Shown: positions 24,945-31,808 of the stretch, piece by piece
How the letters are laid out: each line of letters starts with the position of its first letter
Position numbering within the stretch: the stretch's first letter is position 1
Source: an uncultured Aeromicrobium sp.
Lineage (GTDB): Bacteria; Actinomycetota; Actinomycetes; Propionibacteriales; Nocardioidaceae
Assembly (NCBI RefSeq): GCF_946221465.1
Contig: NZ_CAMJVP010000008.1
Location: 1-31,808 of the forward strand
DNA: 31,808 bases
Reading direction: 5' to 3'
Translations under genes and position numbers: made by a program
The notes under the pieces: model-generated
What the model was told of the DNA's origin: nothing
What the model saw: the letters and a program-made list of their open reading frames with translations, nothing else
Databases searched by the model: none

Positions 24945-24969
24945 CAAAGGCACCGCGACGAGGAGACCG

Positions 24970-25746
24970 ATGAGTACGGAGAGCACGCCGATGCTGGCGG
25001 CGGAACGGCAACAGCGTCTGCTGGAGGAACTGCGGACGTTCGGTCGGATCAGTGCCGCCGGCGCAGCCGAGAAACTCGGCACCTCGACGGAGACCATCCG
25101 CAAGGATCTGATCCTGCTGGAGAACCGAGGCCTGCTGCGTCGCGTCCACGGCGGCGCCCTGCACCTGGCTCCCATGACCTTCGAGGCCGACGTCACCACA
25201 CGCAGCAACAACGCCGAGGAGAAGGAGCGGATCGCCGTCGCGGCGCTCGACCACCTCCCGGCCCGCGGCGCGGTGGTCATCGACGCCGGATCCACAACGC
25301 AGGCATTCGTGGATCGCTTCCCCAATCGGCCGTTGCGGGTCTACACCAACGCGCTGGCGATCGCGAGCACACTCGCCTCCCGCTCGCAGGTGAAAGTGTC
25401 CACGTTCGGCGGGCACGTGCGCCCAGTCACCACGGCGCAGGTCGGGCCGATGGCGCTGCGGGCCATCGAGCCGATGGATTTCGACATCGCGTTCGTCGGC
25501 ACCAACGCGATCTCAGTGGAGCGCGGCCTGGCGACCCCTGACGAGGACGAGGCAGCGATGAAGGCCGCGCTCATCGAGCACGCCGAGCGCACCGTCCTGC
25601 TCGCCGATCACACGAAGTTCGCTCAGCGCTCGCTGGTCACGTACGCGCAGATCAGCGACCTGGACGTCATCATCACCGGCAGGGAACTCGATGCCACGCA
25701 TCGCGCCCAGCTGGCGGACCTGGATGTGGAGGTGGAGTTCGCGTGA
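24970..25746 (+). CDS. DeoR/GlpR-family regulator of the ketose PTS locus
   Basis: 258 residues from the ATG at 24970, with AGGAG 4 bases before it. The winged helix reads AERQQRLLEELRTFGRISAA, then GTSTETIRKDLILLENRGLL and RRVHGGALHL, a standard DeoR N-terminus. The sensor domain has VVIDAGSTTQAFVDRFP, AFVGTNAISVERGLATPDED, then ERTVLLADHTKFAQRSLV, as in FruR/GlpR-type DeoR proteins that bind sugar phosphates. The last codons overlap fruK (GTGA), so it is expressed with the genes it probably represses; fructose-1-phosphate is the likely effector by analogy with actinobacterial FruR. Confidence 0.92.
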   Translation: MSTESTPMLAAERQQRLLEELRTFGRISAAGAAEKLGTSTETIRKDLILLENRGLLRRVHGGALHLAPMTFEADVTTRSNNAEEKERIAVAALDHLPARGAVVIDAGSTTQAFVDRFPNRPLRVYTNALAIASTLASRSQVKVSTFGGHVRPVTTAQVGPMALRAIEPMDFDIAFVGTNAISVERGLATPDEDEAAMKAALIEHAERTVLLADHTKFAQRSLVTYAQISDLDVIITGRELDATHRAQLADLDVEVEFA

Positions 25747-26726
25747 TCGTCACCGTCACCCCCTCGCCGGCGATCGACTGGACGGTCGCGGTCGACTCGT
25801 TCGAGTTCGACGCGGTCAACCGGGCCACCAAGTCAACTCGCGAGGCCTCTGGCAAAGGCGTCAACGTGTCCTGGGCACTGCATCGCGCAGGCGTTGCGAC
25901 CACCACGGTGTTCCCCGGCGGCGGCCAGTCCGGACGCTTCATGGACGAGGCGTTCGAGGCCGCGGGCCTGCCTTACGTGCGGGTCGAGACCGGACGTGAG
26001 GTGCGCACCAACATCACCTTGATCACGCCGGGGCACTCGACCAAGATCAACGAGCCGGGCGTGGATCTGGACGACGGTCAGTTCGAGGAGCTCGCCCGGC
26101 GCGCCCTCGAGGTGGCACGCGCGGCGAAGGCCGTGCTGATCTGCGGGAGCCTGCCGCCCTCGATGCGGCCCGATCGTCTGCGCCAGCTCGTCGAGCGGCT
26201 CGGTGAGCATGTCGACGTCGTGGTCGATACCTCCGGTGAGGCGCTGGCAGCCGCGTTGCAGTCCAGGCCTGCGCTCATCAAACCCAATGTCCACGAGCTG
26301 GCCGAGCTGGTGCAGCGCGACATCACCACCTTCGGCCAGGTGATCGACGCGTCCCGCGAGGCCATCGCGCGCGGTGCGGGGGCGGTGCTGGCGAGCCTGG
26401 GTGCCGATGGCGCGATGTACGTGGCCGCCGACAGGGCGCTGCTGGCCACCGCCTCGGACATCCCGTTCGTCAACTCCGTGGGTGCCGGCGACGCGCTGCT
26501 GTCGGGCTTCGTCGCCGTCAACGCCGACCCCGCCGAGCGTCTGCGCAACGCCGTGCTCTGGGCCTCCAGCGCGGTCGCCCACGACTCCACGCTTTTTCCG
26601 ATTCGTCCCGAGTTCGCAACTCGGATCACGGTGGCGGACGTCGTCGACCGTGACCTCCCGCTGGAGGAGCCGTCGGCTCCGCTGGCCTCCACCCTGCCGT
26701 CCATGTCCCTCACGGACGGCTCATGA
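25743..26726 (+). CDS. fruK: 1-phosphofructokinase family hexose kinase (PfkB superfamily)
   Basis: 327 residues starting at a GTG that overlaps the regulator stop. IVTVTPSPAIDWTVAVDSFE is the FruK/LacC N-terminus, SGKGVNVSWALHRAG the substrate loop, TNITLITPGHSTKINEPG the lid segment, and NSVGAGDALLSGFVA the PfkB signature with the catalytic aspartate. It phosphorylates the ketose-1-phosphate delivered by the PTS to a 1,6-bisphosphate, which the class II aldolase opposite can cleave. Fructose-1-phosphate is the default substrate; tagatose-1-phosphate cannot be excluded because the ASGKG sequence differs from the usual AGGKG. The C-terminal ~25 residues, rich in Pro, Leu and Ser, are unusual. 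Confidence 0.9.
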   Translation: MIVTVTPSPAIDWTVAVDSFEFDAVNRATKSTREASGKGVNVSWALHRAGVATTTVFPGGGQSGRFMDEAFEAAGLPYVRVETGREVRTNITLITPGHSTKINEPGVDLDDGQFEELARRALEVARAAKAVLICGSLPPSMRPDRLRQLVERLGEHVDVVVDTSGEALAAALQSRPALIKPNVHELAELVQRDITTFGQVIDASREAIARGAGAVLASLGADGAMYVAADRALLATASDIPFVNSVGAGDALLSGFVAVNADPAERLRNAVLWASSAVAHDSTLFPIRPEFATRITVADVVDRDLPLEEPSAPLASTLPSMSLTDGS

Positions 26727-26739
26727 GAAAGGAAGGACC

Positions 26740-28209
26740 ATGGCTGGCGAGTTCATCGTCGCGGCAACGGGGTGCCCCACAGGCGTGGCGCACACCTACA
26801 TGGCGGAAGCGGCCCTGAAGAAGGCCGCGGAGAAGCGCGGCATCGAGATCCGCGTGGAGACCCACGGACAGGTGGGCCTTGAGAACGGGCTGACACCCGA
26901 GGAGATCGAGCGTGCCGACGGCGTCATCGTCGCGGCCGACAAAGACGTGCAGATCCAACGATTCTCGGGCAAGCCGCTCGTCGAGGTGGGCGTCAAGGAA
27001 GGCATCCACCACGCCGACGAGCTGATCGATCGGGTGCTGGCCAAGGCGAAGAGTCGCGAGCGGGTGGGGGCCGCCGCGGAACAGAACGTCACCGAGGACG
27101 AGAACGACTTCCTCAACGTCCAGGCGATCGACGAGACGCAGGGCACCGGATGGCGCAAGACCGGCCGCGCCATCTACAAGCACCTCATGAACGGTGTGTC
27201 CTACATGCTGCCGTTCGTGGTGGGCGGCGGCGTCCTGATCGCCGTCTCGTTCCTCTTCGGCATCTACTCGGCGGACCCGAACTCCGAGGAGTACAACGAG
27301 TTCGCGCACATGCTCAACGAGGTCGGCGGGACGGGCCTGGGCCTCATGGTGCCCGTGCTGTCGGCGTTCATCGCCTACTCGATCTCGTCGCGGCCAGGTC
27401 TCACCGTCGGCCTGATCACCGGTCTGCTCGCCTCGAACATGGGTACCGGGTTCCTCGGCGGCATCGTCACCGGGTTCCTCGCCGGCTACGGCATGCTGCT
27501 GCTGGGCAAGCTGTTCGAGAGGATGCCCAAGTCGCTCGTCGGCCTCAAGGCGATCTTCCTGATGCCGGTGCTGGGAACGCTGATCTTCGGCGGCATCACG
27601 TACGTCATCGCCTCGCCGATGTCGAGCATCTCCAGCTCGTTGGAGGAGTTCCTCACCGGCTTCCAGAACGCCAATCCGATCGTGCTCGGCCTGATCCTCG
27701 GCGTCATGTGCGCCTTCGACATGGGCGGCCCGGTCAACAAGGCCGCCTACGTCACCGGTGTGGCGCTGCTCGGCGAAGGCAATCTCGAGTTTATGGCCGC
27801 CGTGTCGGCCGCCTGCATCGCACCGCCGATGATCACGGCCATTGCGGTCACCCTGTTCCCGCAAGGCTTCGAGCCCGGGGAGCGTCGGGCCGGTTATGTG
27901 AACTACGCGCTCGGCGCCACGCACATCACCGAGGGTGCGATCCCGTTCGCAGCGCGCAACCCGATCGTCGTCCTCCCCATCCTCATGCTGGGCAGCTCGA
28001 TCGCGGCGATCCTCACCCTGCTGTGGGGCGTCACCTCGCCGGCACCGCACGGGGGCTTCCTCGTGCTGCCGATCGTGGGCAATCCCTTCGGCTGGGTGGC
28101 GGCGATCGCGATCGGCTCGCTCGTGGCCGGCGTCGTGTACGGCGCCTACCGGGTGTCGCGGGCGAAGAAGGCGGATGCCGCCCCAGCGGTTCCGGTCACC
28201 GCGGCGTGA
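26740..28209 (+). CDS. fruA: PTS fructose-type transporter EIIBC
   Basis: 489 residues, ATG with GGAAGG 4 bases upstream. The N-terminal EIIB domain has VAATGCPTGVAHTYMAEAAL with the phosphorylated Cys12, then HGQVGLENGLTPEEIERADG and ADKDVQIQRFSGKPLVEV. After a linker (about 105-140) the EIIC membrane domain follows, with HLMNGVSYMLPFVVGGGVLI, FDMGGPVNKAAYVTG and the ITEGAIPFAARNP motif of the fructose family. It takes up and phosphorylates the sugar at C1. EIIA is a separate downstream gene. EI and HPr are not in this window and must be supplied from elsewhere. Confidence 0.95.
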   Translation: MAGEFIVAATGCPTGVAHTYMAEAALKKAAEKRGIEIRVETHGQVGLENGLTPEEIERADGVIVAADKDVQIQRFSGKPLVEVGVKEGIHHADELIDRVLAKAKSRERVGAAAEQNVTEDENDFLNVQAIDETQGTGWRKTGRAIYKHLMNGVSYMLPFVVGGGVLIAVSFLFGIYSADPNSEEYNEFAHMLNEVGGTGLGLMVPVLSAFIAYSISSRPGLTVGLITGLLASNMGTGFLGGIVTGFLAGYGMLLLGKLFERMPKSLVGLKAIFLMPVLGTLIFGGITYVIASPMSSISSSLEEFLTGFQNANPIVLGLILGVMCAFDMGGPVNKAAYVTGVALLGEGNLEFMAAVSAACIAPPMITAIAVTLFPQGFEPGERRAGYVNYALGATHITEGAIPFAARNPIVVLPILMLGSSIAAILTLLWGVTSPAPHGGFLVLPIVGNPFGWVAAIAIGSLVAGVVYGAYRVSRAKKADAAPAVPVTAA

Positions 28210-28235
28210 GCGAACCGACGACCTGAGGAGCGACC

Positions 28236-28673
28236 ATGGACATGTTCACCCCCGACAACATCCGCTTCGGCGGCACGCCCGCGACCAAGGATGAGGCGTT
28301 GACCTCGATCGCGCAGTTCGCGGTGGAGCGCGGCTACGCGGCCGACGCGGACGGGGTCGTGGCCGGGCTGCGGGCACGCGAGGCGGAGATGTCGACCGCG
28401 TTGATGGACGGCATCGCGATCCCGCACACCAAGCACGCCGCGGTGTCGAGCGCCGCGCTGCTGGTGTCACGCTTCGACTCCGCGATCGACTGGTCCGGCC
28501 AGGAGGTGACGGTCACGCTCGCGATGCTGGTGCCCGAGGCGGAGGCCGGGACGACGCATCTGACCCTGCTCGCCCAGGTCTCGCGCGCCTTGATCGACGA
28601 GGAGCTGCGGCGCACCCTTGCGACGGGGAGCCGCGAAGAGGTCTACGCGGCGCTGAACGCCAAGCTGGGTTGA
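28236..28673 (+). CDS. PTS fructose-type EIIA component
   Basis: 145 residues, a complete stand-alone EIIA of the mannitol/fructose (PTS_EIIA_2) family. The active-site histidine H64 lies in MDGIAIPHTKHAAV, the family signature; REAEMSTALMDG precedes it and VTLAMLVPEAEAGTTHLTLL follows as the conserved core strand. TGAGGAG upstream of the ATG is a good ribosome binding site, 26 bases after the EIIBC stop. It passes phosphate from HPr to Cys12 of EIIBC. It ends the operon, which is closed by a strong hairpin. Confidence 0.93.
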   Translation: MDMFTPDNIRFGGTPATKDEALTSIAQFAVERGYAADADGVVAGLRAREAEMSTALMDGIAIPHTKHAAVSSAALLVSRFDSAIDWSGQEVTVTLAMLVPEAEAGTTHLTLLAQVSRALIDEELRRTLATGSREEVYAALNAKLG

Positions 28674-28677
28674 GTTC

Positions 28678-28726
28678 GCGTCGTCGGGTGCCCTGACCCG
28701 TGGGCGGTCAGGGCACCCGACGACGC
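28678..28726. terminator. 21-bp perfect hairpin, bidirectional terminator
   Basis: Arms at 28678-28698 and 28706-28726 are perfect reverse complements over 21 bases, with a 7-base loop (CGTGGGC). It starts 5 bases after the EIIA stop and overlaps the last 6 codons of the convergent SulP gene, so it can end both operons. The SulP C-terminal residues HVRRRVP are therefore encoded in one arm. Confidence 0.9.
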
Positions 28727-30324
28727 ACGTGTGAGCGGGCGTGCTCAATTGCTGTCTCGAGATCGTCGACCGCGTGGGCCCGGTGGCGCAGCGCATCGAG
28801 CACGCCGATCCCTGATGCCAGGCTGCGATGCCGTTCCTGCAGGCCCTTGACGATGACCGTCACGCCACGGCGCTCGAGCGTGGTGATGAGTTCGGCGAGC
28901 CGCCGTGCGCCGGTGGTGTCGAGCATCGTCAGGTGGGACATGCGCAGGATCACCACGTCGATGTCGCGGGTGGCCGCGATCTGGTCGGCGAGCTTGTCGG
29001 CGGCACCGAAGAACGCCGAACCGTCGAGCCGGAACAGGGCGATGCGTTCGTCACCGGGCTGCGGATCGCCGGGCAGGGGCTCGCGCTCAGCGTGGGTCGT
29101 CGAGGCCAGCGAACGCAGCACGAGCACGGCGGCGATCGCGATGCCGATCTGGATGGCCACGATGAGGTCGAAGACCACGGTGACGATCGCGGTGATGGTG
29201 AAGACGAGCAGTGCCGATCGGCTCACCCGGGCGAGCATGACCGCGGCCTCGCGGTCCACCATCCGGGCGCAGACCACCAGCAGCACCCCGGCGAGCGCGG
29301 CGAGCGGGATCTTGCCCACCAGTCCCGATGCGGTGGTGACGATGAGCAGCAGGACGAGGGCGTGCACAGCGGCGGCGAGGCGGCTGCGGGCCCCGGCGGT
29401 GACATTGACGGCGGTGCGCGCGATTGCGCCGGTCGCGGGCATCCCGCCGAACAGCCCCGAGCCGATCGACGCGATGCCCTGGCCGACGAGCTCTCGGTCG
29501 GGGTTGAGGTCGCCGGTGTCGGCGAGGCCGGCGGCGACCTTGGCCGAGAGCAGCGACTCGATCGCCGCGAGGAGCGCCACCGCGACGGCCGGCCCGAGAA
29601 GTTCACGAAGGGTCGCGGTGTCGATCTCGGGTAGCGACGGCAGCGGCAGAGTGTCGGGTAGTGCGCCGATGCGGGGTGCATCGAGTCCGGCGAACTCGGT
29701 CAGCAGCGTGACCGTGACGATGGCGATCAGCGAAGCGGGCATCCGGGGGGCACGCCACTGGATCAGGACCATCACGGCGGCCACGAGTCCGGCGACGAGC
29801 AGGGTGATGGAGGCCTGATCCCACGTGGAGCGCTCCACGGCGTTCCAGGCGACCTCCAGCGTCGTGGTGCCCTTCAGGTCGTGAACACCGAGTAGGGCGG
29901 GTACCTGCTGGAGTGCGATGACGATGGCGATCCCGAAGGTGAAGCCCTCGATCACCGGCCAGGGGACCATCGCGATGAACCGGCCGAGGCGCAGGAACCC
30001 GCCGGCGACCACGAGGAGTCCGCCGAGGATGGCGACCACGGTCACCGCGCCCGTGCCGTGGGTCGCGACCACCGGCGCGAGCACGACGACCATCGCCCCG
30101 GTCGGGCCCGACACCTGGACGTTCGACCCGCCGAAGACGGCCGCGAGGAAGCCGGCGACGATCGCGGTGACCAGGCCGGCCGCGGGGCCCAGCCCGGCGG
30201 AGGCGCCGAAGGCCAGGGCAAGCGGCAGCGCGACGATGCCGACGGTGACGCCCGCGACGATGTCGGTATTCCACGAGTCGCGGACCGGGCGCAGGTCGGC
30301 GAGTGAGGGCAGCAGGCTCCTCAT
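28708..30324 (-). CDS. SulP-family inorganic anion transporter with STAS domain
   Basis: 538 residues. The first ~400 residues hold 10-14 membrane helices with family blocks DIVAGVTVGIVALPLALAFG, GSNVQVSGPTGAMVVVLAPV, AAIESLLSAKVAAGLADTGD and NPDRELVGQGIASIGSGLFG, then GGMPATGAIARTAVN. The C-terminal ~110 residues are a STAS domain with FRLDGSAFFGAADKLADQI and MSHLTMLDTTGARRLAELI. SulP proteins carry sulfate, bicarbonate or other anions; the substrate is not deducible. The ATG overlaps the ArsR stop (ATGA), so it is co-expressed with that regulator and probably under its control. No carbonic anhydrase gene is attached. Confidence 0.94.
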   Translation of the reverse strand: MRSLLPSLADLRPVRDSWNTDIVAGVTVGIVALPLALAFGASAGLGPAAGLVTAIVAGFLAAVFGGSNVQVSGPTGAMVVVLAPVVATHGTGAVTVVAILGGLLVVAGGFLRLGRFIAMVPWPVIEGFTFGIAIVIALQQVPALLGVHDLKGTTTLEVAWNAVERSTWDQASITLLVAGLVAAVMVLIQWRAPRMPASLIAIVTVTLLTEFAGLDAPRIGALPDTLPLPSLPEIDTATLRELLGPAVAVALLAAIESLLSAKVAAGLADTGDLNPDRELVGQGIASIGSGLFGGMPATGAIARTAVNVTAGARSRLAAAVHALVLLLIVTTASGLVGKIPLAALAGVLLVVCARMVDREAAVMLARVSRSALLVFTITAIVTVVFDLIVAIQIGIAIAAVLVLRSLASTTHAEREPLPGDPQPGDERIALFRLDGSAFFGAADKLADQIAATRDIDVVILRMSHLTMLDTTGARRLAELITTLERRGVTVIVKGLQERHRSLASGIGVLDALRHRAHAVDDLETAIEHARSHVRRRVP

Positions 30325-30677
30325 GCGCGGAGCGCCGGCAGCTCAGTCAGCTCCTCGCGCTGGCGCTGCGTCGCGTCGATGGTGTCGTGGAGGAACTCGC
30401 GGGCGACCAGCAGCAGGTCGACGATCCGCGGATGCGCGGGACGGTAGAGCACGCTGCTGCCGGCGCGTCGGGAAGTGACGACGCGATGGCGCCGCAGGAC
30501 CGAGAGATGCTGCGACAGGTGGGAGGCCTCCAGGTCGGTCGCGGCGAGCAGTTCGCTGACCGCGACCTCCCCCTCGGGCTCGGCGGTGAGCAGCTCGAGG
30601 ACCCGGATGCGGACCGGGTGCGCGAGCGCTTTGAACAGATTGGCCTTGATCTCGTACAGCGGGGCGTGTCGGTCCAC
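30321..30677 (-). CDS. ArsR-family transcriptional regulator
   Basis: 118 residues from the GTG at 30677, chosen because GAGGA lies 5 bases upstream; a longer frame would need a TTG start at 30710. KANLFKALAHPVRIRVLELL followed by VAVSELLAATDLEASHLSQH and LSVLRRHRVVTSRRAGSSVL is the classic ArsR winged helix. There is not a single cysteine, and the metal motif ELCVCDL is replaced, so it is probably not a thiol-ligated metal sensor. It overlaps the SulP gene (ATGA) and probably autoregulates that pair through the dyad upstream. Confidence 0.92.
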   Translation of the reverse strand: MDRHAPLYEIKANLFKALAHPVRIRVLELLTAEPEGEVAVSELLAATDLEASHLSQHLSVLRRHRVVTSRRAGSSVLYRPAHPRIVDLLLVAREFLHDTIDATQRQREELTELPALRA

Positions 30678-30694
30678 GAAAGTCCTCGACGAAG

Positions 30695-30718
30695 ATGATG
30701 GAATGAGCAATTCATCAT
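30695..30718. promoter_or_regulatory. AT-rich dyad upstream of arsR-sulP, probable ArsR operator
   Basis: ATGATGGAAT (30695-30704) and ATTCATCAT (30710-30718) form an imperfect inverted repeat (one extra G) around GAGCA. It is strikingly AT-rich against the local GC, and of the size and type bound by ArsR repressors. It lies about 20 bases upstream of the arsR start, between arsR and the divergent oxidoreductase, and might affect both. Confidence 0.6.
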
Positions 30719-30789
30719 ATCGATCCCTTCGGGCGGCTCGCCGGGCGGGAGGCGGGAATGCGGTGGCGTCCTCGCGCGCTGTGACGAAT

Positions 30790-31728
30790 ATGCGTGCTGC
30801 GTTCTATGACTCTTACGGTGATATCGATGACGTGCTGCGGGTCGGGGAGCTGCCCGATCCGAGGGTGGGACCTGGTGAGGCGTTGCTCGAGGTCCGCGCC
30901 GCTGCGATCAATCCGGTCGACTGGAAGGTGATGGCCGGCGGATTGGACGCCCTGATGGAGGTCCGGTTCCCCGTCGTCCCCGGTTGGGATGTCGCGGGGG
31001 TGGTGCGGGCGGTGGGTCCGGACACCCCCGAGGTCGCGGTGGGCGACCACGTCCTGGCCTACGCCCGCAAAGACTGGGTGCAGGCCGGAACATTCGCTGA
31101 GCTCGTCTCCGTCCCGGTCCGCGCCATTGCCCGCAAGCCCGCCGAACTGAGTTGGGAGGAGGCCGCGGCGCTGCCTCTCGCGGGGCAGACCGCGGCGCGG
31201 ACGCTTCGCGAGAGGCTTCGCGTGTCCGACGGGGACGTCGTGCTCGTGCACAATGCCGCGGGCGGCGTCGGTCGCATGGGCGTGCAGCTGGCGCGGATTC
31301 TGGGTGCGCGGACGGTGATCGGCACCGCCTCGCAACGCCACCATGAGCGGCTGCGTGAGTTCGGGGTGACTCCCGTCGTGTACGGCGATGGTCTTGCTGA
31401 TCGGGTCCGCGAGATCGCTCCCGAGGGTGTGGACGTCGTCGCGGATTTCGTCGGCGGCGTGTACGACGTGAGTCAGGCGGTGCTCGGCGAAGGAGGACGC
31501 TACGCCTCGATCGCCGAGCACGACGTTCCCGGTATCGAGGACGCGATCGTCTGGGTGCGTCCCGACGGGGCCCAGCTGCAATGGCTCGCCGACCTCGCTG
31601 GTGAAGGCCGACTTCAGATCGACGTCGTCCGCGTCTTCGACGGTCTCGAGGATGCCGGTGCCGCGCTCCGCGCCAACCAGGAGGGCCACGGCGGCGGCAA
31701 AGTCGTGCTCCGCGTCAGCGAAGACTGA
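30790..31728 (+). CDS. NADP-dependent MDR-family (quinone oxidoreductase-like) oxidoreductase
   Basis: 312 residues from the ATG at 30790; a GTG at 30781 would add three residues, and no strong ribosome binding site distinguishes them. The GroES-like N-terminal half has AAAINPVDWKVMAGGL and PVVPGWDVAGVVRAVGP, and the Rossmann half has VVLVHNAAGGVGRMGVQLAR, the zeta-crystallin/quinone oxidoreductase NADPH loop. Cysteines for zinc are absent, so it belongs to the zinc-free MDR branch. AGQTAARTLRERLRVSDGDV and the C-terminal HGGGKVVLRV are typical. It probably reduces a quinone or an alpha,beta-unsaturated carbonyl. It is divergent from the arsR-sulP pair. Confidence 0.9.
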   Translation: MRAAFYDSYGDIDDVLRVGELPDPRVGPGEALLEVRAAAINPVDWKVMAGGLDALMEVRFPVVPGWDVAGVVRAVGPDTPEVAVGDHVLAYARKDWVQAGTFAELVSVPVRAIARKPAELSWEEAAALPLAGQTAARTLRERLRVSDGDVVLVHNAAGGVGRMGVQLARILGARTVIGTASQRHHERLREFGVTPVVYGDGLADRVREIAPEGVDVVADFVGGVYDVSQAVLGEGGRYASIAEHDVPGIEDAIVWVRPDGAQLQWLADLAGEGRLQIDVVRVFDGLEDAGAALRANQEGHGGGKVVLRVSED

Positions 31729-31739
31729 TCCGACTCAAC

Positions 31740-31768
31740 CTGTCGCGGCCGCGCGGCGGCGACAGTTT
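31740..31768 (+). terminator. Short hairpin after the MDR oxidoreductase
   Basis: CTGTCGC (31740-31746) and GCGACAG (31759-31765) form a 7-bp stem around a GC-only loop, followed by TTT. It lies 11 bases after the stop, where a terminator would be expected. The CTGTC/GACAG arms resemble the palindrome at the right edge, so a regulatory role is also possible. Confidence 0.5.
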
Positions 31769-31787
31769 CCCACGAGACCGTCGAAAA

Positions 31788-31804
31788 CCTGTCGTGATGA
31801 CAGG
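31788..31804. promoter_or_regulatory. Palindrome CCTGTC-N5-GACAGG at the right edge
   Basis: A perfect 6-bp dyad separated by GTGAT, flanked by AAAA on the left and AAA on the right. It looks like a repressor operator in the upstream region of a gene outside the window, or a small hairpin. The context needed to decide is not visible. Confidence 0.45.
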
Positions 31805-31808
31805 AAAC

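Noticed and set aside
26710..28050. A 446-codon minus-strand frame opposite the PTS EIIBC gene
   Set aside because: Antisense shadow with no recognisable domain; the EIIBC reading has catalytic motifs.

Overview
This is a high-GC window with dense, mostly translationally coupled genes: many ATGA or TGATG overlaps, GTG starts and AGGAG-type ribosome binding sites. It looks like an actinobacterial chromosome. The DrrAB-type exporter, the RmlC-RmlD fusion, the Ohr protein, the AAA regulator with its actinobacterial C-terminal domain and a sortase-type surface protein remnant all fit that. The order is not decidable by eye; Micrococcales-like is a weak guess. There are no rRNA or tRNA genes, CRISPR arrays or transposases that I can see.

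Layout. (1) 1-2672: dTDP-L-rhamnose synthesis. rmlB and an rmlC-rmlD fusion (cut by the left edge) run leftward; rmlA runs rightward from a short divergent region in which both genes appear leaderless. (2) 2629-4023: a frameshifted, 5'-truncated TIG-domain surface protein remnant and a HAD-IB phosphatase. (3) 4131-10580: a coupled operon of a GlpK-like FGGY kinase with an altered substrate pocket, a GlpA-like FAD/[2Fe-2S] dehydrogenase and a second flavoprotein, then an APC permease and a DeoR regulator. The substrate is unknown. (4) 10663-12494: an ABC exporter pair. (5) 12532-16176: a 1033-residue AAA/STAND-like protein divergent from an Ohr peroxidase.

(6) 16190-21572: a GntR/FCD repressor divergent, across a large palindrome, from an HpcH/HpaI aldolase, a nitrilase-superfamily amidase and a complete TRAP transporter (P, Q, M), closed by a strong hairpin. 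This reads as one regulated uptake-and-degradation unit for an unidentified organic acid. (7) 21627-23169: two leftward genes of lower GC, a 54-residue basic protein and a 445-residue protein with C-terminal membrane helices; this looks like an acquired insert of unknown function. (8) 23378-28673: a ketose PTS locus. A class II aldolase and HAD phosphatase run leftward; a DeoR regulator, a FruK-type kinase, EIIBC and EIIA run rightward, with two predicted promoters facing each other over the same bases. A 21-bp perfect hairpin separates it from the next convergent operon. (9) 28708-30677: an ArsR regulator coupled to a SulP anion transporter with a STAS domain. (10) 30790-31808: an MDR-family oxidoreductase, a hairpin and a palindrome at the right edge.

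The best candidates for something undescribed are the kinase/two-flavoprotein/APC operon, the aldolase-amidase-TRAP unit and the low-GC two-gene insert. All functional statements are read from sequence motifs and context; no database search was possible.
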